64,000 nt of DNA from Bos javanicus. Lineage: Eukaryota > Chordata > Mammalia > Artiodactyla > Bovidae. Below, piece by piece: positions 48,085 through 57,997 of this stretch (positions are counted from its first letter, which is position 1; each line of letters opens with the position of its first letter). The notes under the pieces were generated by a model. It did not search any database. It was not told the origin of the DNA and was given only the letters and a program-made list of their open reading frames with translations. Both the position numbers and the translations under genes were made by a program. Location of the stretch: assembly GCF_032452875.1 (NCBI RefSeq), contig NC_083885.1:64835625-64899624 (forward strand). Reading direction: 5' to 3'.

Positions 48085-48305
48085 CTTTCAAATTTAAACT
48101 TTTTACTTTGTATTGGAGTATAGCCAATTAACAACGTAGTGGTGGTTTCAGGTGACCAGTGAAGGGACTTAGCCATATATACACCTGTGTCCATTCTTCT
48201 CCAAATCCCAGTCCCGTCTAGGCTGCCACATAACACTGAGCAGAGTTTCCTGTGCTTACAGTAGGTCCTTGTTATCCATTTTAAATACAGCAGCGTGTAC
48301 ATGAC
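48085..48305 (-). repeat. L1 3'-UTR fragment, antisense, inside the LTR-like element
   Basis: TTTGTATTGGAGTATAGCC, CAGAGTTTCCTGTGCTTAC, AGTAGGTCCTTGTTATCC. The LTR-like sequence resumes at about 48325 (TTGTTTGACTGTTTTCC). Confidence 0.82.
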
Positions 48306-48705
48306 CTTCCCATGTACAAACCTTCATCTTGTTTGACTGTTTTCCTTTGTTGCTGCATTTTTCTCTTGTCTCTGATTAAATCTATTCTTTGACTATAAAT
48401 GCCTCCAACCAATCTCAAGTTCACATGGTTACCTGTACTTCTGACCAATAGGCTGTAAATCGGAGGTTCCCAGGAACCCTTCTCCTTGGGTCTGATTAAT
48501 TTGCTACAGTGGCTCACAGAACTCAGGACAGTCACTAGATTACGGATTTATTACAAAGGCTATTAAAGGATGTAAGTCAACAGCCGGATGGCTACACAGG
48601 GTTGGTGAGGCATGTGACAAGGGGCCCAGAGCTTCCATGTCCTCTTCAGTGCATCACTCGCCCCTCCTCCACATGTTTGCTCTGAACCCATCCTTTTAGG
48701 GGTTT
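48306..48705. other. End of the second LTR-like element and unassigned flank
   Basis: 48325-48400 continues the relative of 12810-13440. From about 48400 to 48705 no exon or repeat was recognised. Confidence 0.4.
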
Positions 48706-48884
48706 ACTAGAGTCGGACATGACTGAGCGGCTTCACTTTCACTTTCGTGCATTGGAGAAGGAAATGGCAACCCACTCCAGCGTTCTTGCCTGGAGAATCC
48801 CAAGGACGGGGGAGCCTGGTGGGCTGCCGTCTATGGGGTCACACAGAGTCCGACACGACTGAAGCACCTTAGCAGCAGCAGTTT
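48706..48884 (+). repeat. Bov-A2-type SINE, 5'-truncated, sense
   Basis: GAGTCGGACATGACTGAGCG, CTTTCGTGCATTGGAGAAGG, then GAAGCACCTTAGCAGCAGC. Confidence 0.93.
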
Positions 48885-49750
48885 GATTAGAATCATGACA
48901 CCACACATTTTGATGATTTTTGCTTGAATCAGTAGTATTCTGATGACCAAAAAAAAAATGATATTATTTATAATTATTTTATTGTCCTCAAGATCTGTTG
49001 AACTCTGAATCTGGATTTGGTCACTAGGGCTGCATGGTTCTTTGTATCATCTGTCTCTGCCTCCTGAAGTCCTCTTTACCATCTCCAGAAGCTGAAGCTG
49101 AAGGTATATTTAGAGGGATATGTTAAGGAAGATAATTAATGTGGAGTCCAGGCTGATGACATCAAATACACCAAATCTGTCTCCCTTTTCACTTTGTCCT
49201 GGCTCCAGAGAAATAAAACAGTCACTATGGAGTGCCGTTCTGTATACCTAAAGCAAAAAGGGAAAAGAAAAATTGAAGAAACCAGTTTATACATGCAAAA
49301 ATGGAGGTGGATTCTTTCCAACGTTCCAGCCAAATATGGAACCTCCTACCCCTTGGGAAAGCCATGCATTAGCCAGCCCCTGGCAGAACACACCTGAGGA
49401 TTCATCCTGCCAGTAACTCAGACATACCTTCCACAAAATCTGATTGTTTACCATGTGCCAGGACTAGGGAAAATATTAATAAACAAAGCTCACATACTAA
49501 CAGGGTTTCTGGGTTCCAGTTCAGAGCTTGAAAAGCGGGCAGTGGAATTCCTCGGGAGGACCACAGACTTGGGGAGAGCCGTGGGGACTGTGACCACCCC
49601 CGCCCCCAGGGGGCACACTTGAGTGGAAGCATCATCCACTACCCAGAGGAAGCTGGAGTTGAGTCCGCCGTGCGGAATAACTGGCACTCAGGAGACTCTG
49701 ATTGTGAGTCACATTGGGAACAGCAGGCTAGTACCTTCAACTCTCCCATA
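48885..49750. other. Region downstream of the DUXA stop
   Basis: Probably holds the DUXA 3' UTR (to the left of 49751). No consensus signal close to the stop was identified with confidence. TGTTTACCATGTGCCAGGAC near 49445 looks like a MIR end. Confidence 0.35.
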
Positions 49751-49849
49751 TCAGAGATCCTGTCCCTGGTTTTGTCTTTGGTATAGAGCTTCTTCAAGGC
49801 CTCTTTTTCTCTGGATACGGAGTCTGGCTCTTCGGTTTTGGAACCAAAT
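49751..49849 (-). CDS. DUXA: DUXA last coding exon
   Basis: Acceptor TTTTACCTACTTAG ends at 49850, phase 0. Encodes IWFQNRRARLRIQRKR and a 16-residue tail, with TGA at 49751-49753. Confidence 0.9.
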   Translation of the reverse strand: MWFQNRRARLRIQRKRGLEEALYQRQNQGQDL

Positions 49850-52800
49850 CTAAGTAGGTAAAACAAAGAGATTTAATGAAAAAAAAAAAATTGATGTCAT
49901 GCAAGTCTCACCATCGCTCATCTTATAAGGCAAAGGTGAGGAAGAGATGGTTTCTTTTAGGCATAATTCTCAAACCACGGACATTCCATATGACATCTGG
50001 GAAAGTCTCTCACATCTCAAGATAAAGTTCAAAATTCTGAAATTTTTTGGGGGGGTTGTTGCTGTGTCTGTGGCTTGCAGGGATCTTAGTTCCCCAATCA
50101 GGGATCAAACCCGTGTCCCTGAAGTGGAAGCGTGGAGTCCTAACTACTGGACCACCAGAGATGTCCCTCAAAATTCTGAATCTTGTACAAACAGCTTTAT
50201 GATTTACTGATAGGTTTCATATCCTGAAAGTCCCCGCAATTCCCTCATTATAAGTATTAGTCTTTCCTAAAGGGCCATACCTGTATTTCAGCTTTTCTCT
50301 CTGCCTGGAATTCTCTTCCCACTTCTTTCCTTCCTCTCAAAAATGCCTGATTTTACTCTATGACCCAGAATAGGGTAATGTCTTCTGGGAAGACATTGTT
50401 ATCCCATGGGTGCATGCATAGTCAGTCATATCCAACTCTTCAGAACCCCCATGGACTGTAGCCCACCAGGCTTCTCTGTGCATGGGATTTTCCAGGCAAG
50501 AATACTGAAGTGAGTTGCCATTTTCTACTCCAGGGGATCCTCCCCACCCAGGGATTGAACATGAGTCTCCAGTGTCTCCTGCATTGCATTCTTTCACCTA
50601 CTGAGCCCTTGGGGAAGAACTATTCAAGGCAGAAATCCCATTTTTCATCTGTCTTGCTTATCTTTTTTTCATTTATAACATATTATGCTATTTGTTTTTC
50701 TTAATATTTATTTATGTGGCTGCACCAGATCTTAGTTGCAGCACTTGCTTGGGATTTTTATAGTTATAGCATGCCTGTGGCATGTGGGATCTAGTTCCTT
50801 GACCAGGAATTGAACTGCACCCCAGGTATTGGGAGTATGAAGTCTTAGCCACTGAACCACCAGGGAGTCTTCATCTGTCCTGCTTATGATGTCTATGAGA
50901 ATAAGTCCCTGATGGAGAAATCATTTAAAGATGTCTCATTATGAACACACAATATCAAGTCCCTTTTCGATTACCTGGACTCTTGACTCTGGAACCCCGA
51001 TTTCTTCAGCAAGTTGCTCTCTGGAGTCAATCCCAGGATAAGGGTTTTCTGTGAACGCATTCTTAAGAGTTTGTAACTGAGAGGAAGTGAAGCTGGTGCG
51101 ACACCGTCTGTCTGTTCCATCTGGAGTAGGGGTAGGATTGAAGGGAGAGAAACGTTTGGGATCAGCTTACATATTCAGATGAGGAACCCAAACATGTTCT
51201 CACCATCTAACTTGGAATCTGTTTCCACTCCTTGAGAAGGTGATTCAAGGTGGAAGGTTCTAGAAGGGTGTGCTCAGTCGCGTCCTACTCTCCACGGACT
51301 GTAGGACGCCAGGCTCTTCTGTCCATGGGATTACTGGGGTGGGTTGCCATTTCCTCCTCCAGGGGATCATCCTGACCCAGGCCTTGAACCCACATCTCTT
51401 GTGAGAAGCAGTAGTATTTGGCTAAATTGCTAGACTCCAGTGCAAATAAGCTAAGACTCAGAATATCTGGACCTTGTGGGGAGACTTTCCAGGGGCCTCA
51501 TTGAACCCTTTGCTCCTGGGATGCCTTGACCAGGAAACCCCGGAGTAGGAAACATTCCTTTCCCACTCTCCTCTTACAAGGCGGAGAGAGGAAGAGGTGG
51601 TTTCTTTTAGGTGGCCCCAATCTCAAGAGGCACTTGCATCCCAGGAGGCTCTGGTGGGGAGCAGGGCTGGAGCAGGCTGTTTACCTTGAATCTTCTCTAT
51701 GGGGGAGGCGTGGTCTTTGCTTGGGTCTAAGTTCTTCTTGGGTCTCTTCAGGAATCCATGCCTCGCTCTTCGATTCTGAAACCATATCTAAGAGAGGAAA
51801 AGAAAACGAGAGAATTAAACATGTTTATGTCGTCTCGGCTCCGTTGCTGCTCTTCTCCAAAGGGAGTGGTTCTGGGGCTGCCCTGGTGGTCCAGTGGTTA
51901 GTACTGCAGGTAGCATGAGCTCAATCCCTGGTCAGGGAACTGAAATCCCACGTGCCATGACATGGCCCCCAAAAGGGGGTGGGCAGTGATTCTTATGAAC
52001 CCTAAACTCAGGGTTATCACTGATCCTGGTTACATTCAACTAAGCCTTAGATAAAGGCTTGGCATTCAGCATCTTCATGACCTGGTCCTAACACAATTTG
52101 CTATAATAATCTCTTTTTTAAAAGATTTTTTTATATGGACCATTTTTAAAGTCTTTATTGAATTTGTTACAATATTGCATCTGTTGTTTCCCTTCTGGTT
52201 TTTGGCCATGAGGCACCTGGGATCCTAGCTCCCCAGTGAGGAGTTAAACCTGCATCCCTTCATTGGAAGGCAATGCCTTACCCACTGCACCAGCAGGGAA
52301 GTCCCCTGTAATACTCTTTAAGTTGATAAGTGGATGCTGTAATTACTCTGCGTGTAAGATCTCCGTCCAGCCTGAATCTGCAACCTTACACCTGGGCTTC
52401 CCAGGTGGTACAGTGGTGAAGAATCTACCTGCCGATCCAGGAGACGTGGGTCCCATCTCTAGGTTGGCAAGATCCCCTAGAGAAGGGAATGACATCCCAC
52501 TCCAGTATTCTTGCCTGAGAAATCCCATAGAGAGAGGAGCCTGGAGGGCTACAGTCCATGGGGTTGCAAAGAGTCACACAACTGAGCGCACACACACCAG
52601 TCTGCTATTCCCTGGTCTGCTAGAATTCATTGAAAGGAGAAGGTTAGCCCTCACACCATCCGTCATTCCTCTGGCATCTTACCACGTCATCGGACACTTG
52701 CTGCTATCTGTGACCACATCACCTAGATGACCTGATTGGCTTCTACACCCTTGAATAATGTGTCTTCCACACCATTCCTCTTTTCTGAAGGGGTATCTGC

Positions 52801-53285
52801 ACATTTCTTGCCCACTCCTGGAAGCTCCTTCAACTGAGCACAAATATAACCAGACTCCTCCCTCTTCCCCTATAGCCTCCTTGGAGCAATTCTCTCAGGG
52901 TTACTTGAGATGCTGCCTCCCGGGCTTGGAGTCCTAAAAATTTCCACTGAGTAAAAACCTAACTCTCAGCTTTTCGGTTGTGACTGTTTTTTAAGTCGAC
53001 ACAAACACCTGTAGCTCTGTCTCGCTGCATCTAGCTCGGAGTCTTAGCTACTGGGCCACCAGATAAGTCCCCACCCCCCCATTCCCACCCTGAGTTTCTG
53101 CTTCTCGTCCTGGAGATCTGGAACTTGGAATGTACCTGAATTCTAGACTCTTCAGCGTTGATTTCCACAGCAAGTCTCTGTTTGGCAGTATAGCCAGGGT
53201 AAGGGTTTTGGCTGAATGCCTGGACGAGGATCTTCAACTGCTCTTCTGTGAACGAGGTACGGCTGCGCCTACATTTTGTCGCCAT
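49751..53285 (-). CDS. DUXA: DUXA, double homeobox transcription factor (four coding exons)
   Basis: The coding sequence is the complement of 49751-49849, 50975-51120, 51685-51787 and 53136-53285, all GT-AG with phases 0, 1, 0. The product is 165 residues. Homeodomain 1 (about 4-63) runs from CRRSRTSFTEEQLKILVQAF to WFQNRRARHGF. Homeodomain 2 (about 89-149) runs from CRTSFTSSQLQTLKNAF to WFQNRRARLRIQRKR. Both keep the WFQNRR recognition helix. DUXA is a nuclear DNA-binding protein expressed around embryonic genome activation in other mammals. The human protein has 204 residues, as I recall; here the tail after homeodomain 2 ends early (GLEEALYQRQNQGQDL, then TGA). I chose the ATG at 53285 because it is five bases into the exon, has a strong ACCATGG context, and the upstream exon has no ATG. 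No frameshift or stop is seen, so a functional gene is likely, though DUX-family retrocopies are common; retained introns exclude that here. Confidence 0.92.
50041..50167 (-). repeat. CHR-2-type SINE, antisense, with 13-bp target duplication
   Basis: TGTCTGTGGCTTGCAGGGATC, TCCTAACTACTGGACCACC. TCAAAATTCTGAA lies on both sides. Confidence 0.9.
50168..50409. repeat. L2-like LINE remnant (tentative) in a DUXA intron
   Basis: CTCTGCCTGGAATTCTCTTCC near 50300 is a word of the L2 3' region. The rest is diverged. Confidence 0.5.
50410..50612 (-). repeat. Bov-tA SINE, antisense
   Basis: GTGCATGCATAGTCAGTC to CTACTGAGCCCTTGGGGAAG, diverged. Lies in the last DUXA intron. Confidence 0.9.
50700..50872 (-). 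repeat. CHR-type SINE, antisense
   Basis: TTATTTATGTGGCTGCACC, GGCATGTGGGATCTAGTTCC, CACTGAACCACCAGGGAG. Confidence 0.85.
50975..51120 (-). CDS. DUXA: DUXA coding exon 3 (most of homeodomain 2)
   Basis: 146 bp, acceptor CCTACCCCTACTCCAG, donor GTCCAG/GTAATC. Encodes RRCRTSFTSSQLQTLKNAF and NPYPGIDSREQLAEEIGVPE, then SRVQ. Confidence 0.93.
51272..51400 (-). repeat. Bov-tA SINE, antisense, shortened
   Basis: GTGTGCTCAGTCGCGTCC, GGGTTGCCATTTCCTCCTCC, CTTGAACCCACATCTCTTG. Confidence 0.85.
51685..51787 (-). CDS. DUXA: DUXA coding exon 2 (end of homeodomain 1)
   Basis: 103 bp, acceptor TTTTCTTTTCCTCTCTTAG, donor CAAG/GTAAAC, phase 0 to 1. Encodes IWFQNRRARHGFLKRPKKNL and a basic linker. Confidence 0.93.
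51870..51975 (+). repeat. CHR-2-type SINE, sense
   Basis: GGGGCTGCCCTGGTGGTCCAG, CCCTGGTCAGGGAACTGAAA. Confidence 0.87.
52190..52306 (-). repeat. CHR-2-type SINE, antisense
   Basis: TTTGGCCATGAGGCACCTGG, CCACTGCACCAGCAGGGAAG. Confidence 0.85.
52393..52592 (+). repeat. Bov-tA SINE, sense
   Basis: GGGCTTCCCAGGTGGTACAG to AAGAGTCACACAACTGAGCG. Confidence 0.93.
52593..53135. other. DUXA intron, unassigned
   Basis: Pyrimidine-rich, diverged L2-like words near 52780-52850. No extra exon was recognised. A short reversed CHR tail may lie at 53040-53075. Confidence 0.35.
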
Positions 53286-53290
53286 GGTCT
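53136..53290 (-). CDS. DUXA: DUXA coding exon 1 (start codon and homeodomain 1)
   Basis: Acceptor CTCTCTTTCCCCAG ends at 53291. Five untranslated bases (AGACC) precede the ATG at 53285, and 50 codons end at ATTCAG/GTACAT. Encodes MATKCRRSRTSFTEEQLKIL and EINAEESRIQ. Confidence 0.92.
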
Positions 53291-53756
53291 CTGGGGAAAG
53301 AGAGACCAATAAATCGGAGGAGAGAAGCATTAAATGGGCCATTGTATGTATTCACGCTTCAGCTTAGAGCTTGTCTTTCATTTCCTCTTTCATTCTGAAT
53401 CCACCAGAACCCAGATGGAAAGAACCCGCGATTAAAAGCCCTTAAGTGCACAAGGGTGGTGATTCTTGAAGCTTCCTTAGTTGACCTGAAGGTCATGACT
53501 AGGGACATATGTCTTCTGTTTAAAAAAAAAAAAAAAAAAAAACATGAAAAACTGATGGGTCCCAGTCCTATGGATCAAGAACAATGCAAGTCAGGATGAC
53601 GCAGGTGATGTCGTGACAATGATGGGCATTTGAACTCACAAAGAGCACCTGTTACAGGTATTGTTGAGCTCCTTTCAGGTTTTCTGGTTAAATTCCTAGT
53701 ACAGATTGACTCATTTTGAAGTTCATTGCCCTCAACAAATAGGATCAGTTCCCATT
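53291..53756. other. DUXA intron 1, unassigned, with poly(A) run
   Basis: A run of about 21 A lies at 53521-53541. No exon or named repeat was recognised. Confidence 0.4.
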
Positions 53757-53872
53757 GTTTTTTGCCTCACTGCATAGCCTGCAGGATCTTAGTTCCCCGA
53801 CCAGTGCTTGAACCTGTGCCCCCTGCAACGGAAGCACCGATCCTTACCTGCTGGGCCATCAGGGAAATCCCC
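53757..53872 (-). repeat. CHR-2-type SINE, antisense
   Basis: TGCCTCACTGCATAGCCTGC, CCGACCAGTGCTTGAACC, GGGCCATCAGGGAAATCCCC. Confidence 0.85.
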
Positions 53873-54215
53873 CTACAAATATTTTTTTAAACACCATGGG
53901 GTGAACACAATTCGTACATTCAGTAGAATCTTCAAATAACGAATACATGCCATGTTGCATGATTTTAGATATGATACAGCTCATTAAAATAGCCAAATCT
54001 GGAAAACCTGGGCGTTCATTTTGGAACATGAATGAAATAGGCTTGGTAAACTAAATAAGATGAAAAGAAAATTTACCGTGCATGCTAGAGGTTCGTTTGG
54101 AGCTGGACTCATACAAAGAGGAAACTTAGGGATTTGCTTTGGTTGACAACCTCACAGAAAAGAACACGCTGGATCATATCGTGGTTCTATTTTTCTTTTT
54201 TAAGGAGCCTCCACA
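53873..54215. other. DUXA intron 1, unassigned
   Basis: CATTCAGTAGAATCTTCAAA may be an old L1 remnant. Nothing else was recognised. Confidence 0.3.
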
Positions 54216-54427
54216 CTGGTCTCCCAGGTGGCGCTAGTGGTAAAGAAGCCGCCTGCCAATGCAGGAGACGCAAGAGACAAGGGCTCCATCCCAGGGTCAA
54301 GAAGATCCCCTGCAGAAGGAAATGGCAACCCTCTCCAGTATTTCTTGCCTGAAAAATTCCACAGGCAGAGGAGCCTGGTGGTCCATAGGGTCGCAAAGAG
54401 TCCGACACAATTGAGTGGCTAAACAAC
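54216..54427 (+). repeat. Bov-tA SINE, sense
   Basis: CTCCCAGGTGGCGCTAGTGG to GACACAATTGAGTGGCTAAA. In DUXA intron 1. Confidence 0.94.
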
Positions 54428-54786
54428 AACAGTAGGTAGTTTTAACCCCAACTCCATTTCTTTGTAACAGATTACAAAGAATAATTTGTAATTCTAACCC
54501 CAAATACATCTCCATGACAGTTTTCAGAATGGTATTTTGTAGTAAGCTGAAGGAACTGAACACCCATTGCTAGGAGAATGGATAAGTAAAACCTGGTATA
54601 TTCCCGTAATGGAATTTTACACACAAGACAAAGTAATGAGGGAAAAAATGACAGAGAAATAAGCTCGGTAGAGCAGGAGGGTTGGAGAAGAGAAAATGAA
54701 CCAGAAGCAGATGAGGTCTTAGACCTCCAAGTGGGCAGATTGTATGGGGCCTCTTGAGGCCATGTGCCTTTGACTCTAGTATGGTG
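54428..54786. other. DUXA intron 1, old L1 remnant and unassigned
   Basis: 54560-54620 (GAGAATGGATAAGTAAAACC, GTAATGGAATTTTACAC) is an L1 ORF2 end. The rest was not assigned. Confidence 0.4.
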
Positions 54787-54942
54787 GGGCTTCCCAGGTA
54801 GACCCAGGTGCAATCCCTGGGTCAGGAGGATCCCATGGAGAAGGAATGGCGACCCACTCCAGTATTCTTGCCTGGGAAATCCCATGGACAGAGGAGCTGG
54901 CAGGCTACAGTCATGGGGTCTCAGAGTGGGACACGACTGAGC
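54787..54942 (+). repeat. Bov-tA SINE, sense, with internal deletion
   Basis: GGGCTTCCCAGGTAGACCC joins the head directly to the body, then GTGGGACACGACTGAGCAAT. Confidence 0.9.
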
Positions 54943-55142
54943 AATCTTGGCTGGCCAATAGTGAGAAGAGTTGATCAGACAGTTTGACAAGATCACACAG
55001 GCTACAGAGTTGAAAATAGATTGAATCAGGGCCAGGATGGGGGCAGAGAGATCAATTCTTGCCATAATCCAGCAATGATGGTTTAAGTGTTTTGTTAAAG
55101 CCAACAGGATTCTCAGCCTGGTTAGGTGTAGCTTATGAATTC

Positions 55143-55269
55143 CCCAGTCAAGAACACTGGAGTGGGTAGCCATTCCTTCCTCCAGGGGATCTTCCCTACC
55201 CAGGGATCAAACCCAGGTCTCCTGCATTGCAGGCAAATTCCTTACCATCTGAGCCACCAGGGAAGCCCT
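55143..55269 (-). repeat. Bov-tA SINE, 3'-truncated, antisense
   Basis: AAGAACACTGGAGTGGGTAG to GAGCCACCAGGGAAGCCC. Confidence 0.93.
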
Positions 55270-55540
55270 ATGAGAGAAAGACAAGGCCAAGAACGCTTAG
55301 GTTTGGGGCACAAACAGTTGATATTTGGTGAGCACGGAGAACAGGAGGAAGAATTTGGGTCTGAACATAAGGAGTTTCATTTGGGACACGTTGATTTTGA
55401 GACACCTATTACAGGCAGTCAGATGCACAAAGCTGAAGTTCAGGAGACAAGTTCAGTCTGGAGAGAGAAATCTGAAAGCTACTTCGATTCCAAAGCTTAC
55501 TGGTCTCAGGGCTTTTTGATGACCCCCATCATTTCCTTGG
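55270..55540. other. DUXA intron 1, unassigned
   Basis: No exon was found. An old mammalian repeat is possible. Confidence 0.3.
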
Positions 55541-55742
55541 GTTTCCCCGGTGGCACTAACGGTAAAGAACCTGGCTGCTGATAAGAGATGTGGATTCCAT
55601 CCCTGGGCGGGGAGATCCCCTGGAGAAGAAAATGGCAGTCCGCTCCAATGTTCTTGCCTGGAGAATCCCATGGATAGAGGATCCTGGTGAGCTACAGCCC
55701 AGGTGGCTGCAAATAGTCGGACACGACTGAAGCCACTTAGCC
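55541..55742 (+). repeat. Bov-tA SINE, sense
   Basis: GGGTTTCCCCGGTGGCACTA to GGACACGACTGAAGCCACTT. Confidence 0.93.
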
Positions 55743-56084
55743 CAGCACGTAGTTCCTCTTCCTTCTTCCATCAATTTTTCCCTTCCATCTCCCTTCTTGA
55801 ACCAACGCTTTGTATTGTTCAGTTGTTTTCACCCTCCTCCTGTATTGTCTGGTTCTTGCGTGCCTCCATCTTTTTGAAATTCCCAGTGCTCAGATGCAGA
55901 GAAAACAGCATGCTTTCATATTACAGGAGGGATCAGTTTTCTCTTACCTAGCACAGCTATTTAAACGCTTGAAAAATGGGACTCCCATACCTTCTCATAA
56001 GCTCGGTATGTTTCCAGTCCAATTCCCCTCCCCCTCCCCCCAACCAAGGAAAGAGCACAGCGGTCTGAAGCGTGAGGAACTTAC
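55743..56084. other. DUXA intron 1, promoter-proximal part
   Basis: No repeat was recognised next to the first exon. Pyrimidine-rich in places. Confidence 0.35.
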
Positions 56085-56148
56085 TGTCTGAAGGACCGTC
56101 TTGACCCGTCTGCAGAGGAGCTCCAAAGGCTGTTTCCAGCAGAAGGCA
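56085..56148 (-). other. DUXA: Untranslated first exon of DUXA
   Basis: The donor ACA/GTAAGTT sits at 56084-56085 on the minus strand. The exon contains no ATG, so translation would begin in the next exon at 53285. The right edge is set about 28 bp downstream of the TATA box and is approximate. Confidence 0.6.
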
Positions 56149-56172
56149 GACGAGCAGCAGCAGCTAGTTGGC

Positions 56173-56179
56173 TTTTATA
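56173..56179 (-). promoter_or_regulatory. DUXA: TATA box of DUXA
   Basis: TATAAAA within CTCCTATAAAAGCC on the minus strand, about 90 bp upstream of a consensus splice donor. It lies in non-repeat DNA, which favours a genuine core promoter. Confidence 0.6.
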
Positions 56180-56194
56180 GGAGCAGCCTGTTTG

Positions 56195-56203
56195 GCCCCA
56201 CCC
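56195..56203 (-). promoter_or_regulatory. DUXA: GC/CACC-type (KLF/SP-like) site next to the DUXA TATA box
   Basis: GGGTGGGGC on the minus strand, about 15 bp upstream of the TATA box. It matches the KLF/SP consensus. Binding is inferred only. Confidence 0.4.
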
Positions 56204-56274
56204 ACTTACGTAAGTATAAACCCATCTATTCCAGCAAGGACTAGATAGGATCTTTTCTTCCTTTGAATGAATTA

Positions 56275-56413
56275 TTTATTTACTTATTTTTATTTTTTGG
56301 CTGTGCCCCCCCTTGGCATGTGGGATCTTAGTTGCCCGAATGGGAGTCAGACCCATGCCCCCTGCATTTGAAGCAAGGCGTTTTAACCACTGGATCACCA
56401 GGGAAGTCCCCTG
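56275..56413 (-). repeat. CHR-2-type SINE, antisense
   Basis: TTTTGGCTGTGCCCCCCCTTG, CATGTGGGATCTTAGTTGCC, GGATCACCAGGGAAGTCCC. About 100 bp upstream of the DUXA promoter. Confidence 0.9.
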
Positions 56414-56637
56414 AGATTGAATTATTTATACCAACATCCACACCTGAACAAGTGCATTTTTGAGCAGTATTGCTCTTACGCATCTCCCCCCGCCCCATGT
56501 TATGTACATATTATTCTCTTTGAAATTGCTTTTTCATATTCTTCACTTATCTTTTGAAGTGGTAGCCTTTTCTTATTTAATTAATAACTAGCAGCAGGAT
56601 TGAAGTGAGGTAAAGTCGGTAAGTTGTATCTGACTTT

Positions 56638-56757
56638 TTGCACTGGAGTGGGTTGCTATTTCCTTCTCCAGGGGATCTTTCCGACCCAGGGATTGAACCC
56701 AGGTCTCTCTCCCACATTGTAGGCAGACGCTTTACCATCTGAGCCCCTAGGGAAGTC
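56638..56757 (-). repeat. Bov-tA SINE, 3'-truncated, antisense
   Basis: GCACTGGAGTGGGTTGCTATT to GAGCCCCTAGGGAAGTC, with faint remains of the 3' part before it (GTAAGTTGTATCTGACTTTT). Confidence 0.9.
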
Positions 56758-56929
56758 AAGCGGCAGGATTAGGGTGAGGCAAATGAGGTTCTCATTTCTA
56801 GGGAGCAGTATTTAAGTGGGGGGATGCTGAAGGTTCTGTGGTCAAGACAAATGATATTTGGATGCAGTACTTAAAAAATTAAAATTAATTGCAAAAAGTC
56901 CATGTTTTCAAAATGTGAGAATTGTAGAT

Positions 56930-57046
56930 AGGGACTTGCTGGAGGTCCGGTGGTTAAGACCTCACCTTGCAGTGCAGGGGGCATGGGTTCCAGCCCTGAT
57001 CAGGAAACTAAGATCCCACATGCCACTGGGTGTGGCCAAAAAAACA
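56930..57046 (+). repeat. CHR-2-type SINE, sense
   Basis: GGGACTTGCTGGAGGTCCGG, CCTGATCAGGAAACTAAGAT, GGTGTGGCCAAAAAAAC. Confidence 0.9.
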
Positions 57047-57324
57047 AAACAACTGTAAATAAAAACAGGATCCTATCCAGTACTGTCAGGAGTTATGCAT
57101 CTGAGGGCACAGTGCTGTGACTAAAAGAGCTCTCCTTTGCAATTTCTTCTCAAGGTCATTGGTCAGTTCTGGGGGAAGCTGACAAGTCCTTTTAATTTTT
57201 TATAGTTGCCATCCACAGTAGTGCAAAACAGAGAAGATTTTATAACTCATATGTGTTTGTGTGATTCAGGAGGAGTCAGAGTGTCAGGTGACACCACCGA
57301 GGAGGACCCATGCTGTAAGTAGCA
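57047..57324. other. Unassigned sequence
   Basis: No exon or known repeat was recognised. Confidence 0.3.
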
Positions 57325-57426
57325 CGTTTGGGAACCCTCCTACACTGTTGGTGGGACTGGAAACTGGCACAGCCACTGTGGAACACAGTATGGAGGTTCC
57401 TTAAAAAAACTAAAACTAGAGTTACC

Positions 57427-57980
57427 ATTGTTGTTGCTCGGTCGCTCAGCTGTGTGTGACTCTGTGACCCCATGGACTGTAGCACCCCAGGCTTCCCTGT
57501 CCATCACTATCTCCTGGAGTTTGCTCAAACTCATGTCCATTGAGTCTATGATGCCATCCAACCATCTCATCCTTTGTTGCCTCCCTTCTCCTCCTGCTCT
57601 CGATCTTTCCCAGCATCAGGGTCTTTTCCAATGAGTGGCCACGGTATCGGAACTTCAGCTATATCATCAGTACTTCCAATGAATATTCAGTTGATTTCCT
57701 TCAGGATTGACTGGTTTGATCTCCTTTCAGTCCAAGGGATTCTCAAGAGTCTCCTCCAGCAACACAGTTCGAAAGCATCAATTCTTCGGCACTCAGCCTT
57801 CTTTGTGGTCCACCTCTCACATTCATGCATGATTACTGGAAAAACCGTAACTTTGACTATACAGACCTGTGTCAGCAAAGAGATGTCTTTGCTTTTGAAT
57901 ATCCTGTCTAGGTTTGTCATAGCCTCTTTTCCAAGGTGCAAGAGTCTTTTAATTTCGTGGCTACAGTCACCATGAAATTA
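57427..57980 (-). mobile_element. BovB LINE 3' end, antisense, with 7-bp target duplication
   Basis: About 550 bp from the 3' end back to the GCAGCCATGAAATTAAAAG block. AGTTACC lies at 57420-57426 and 57981-57987. More diverged than its neighbour. Confidence 0.93.
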
Positions 57981-57997
57981 AGTTACCTTATGACCCA

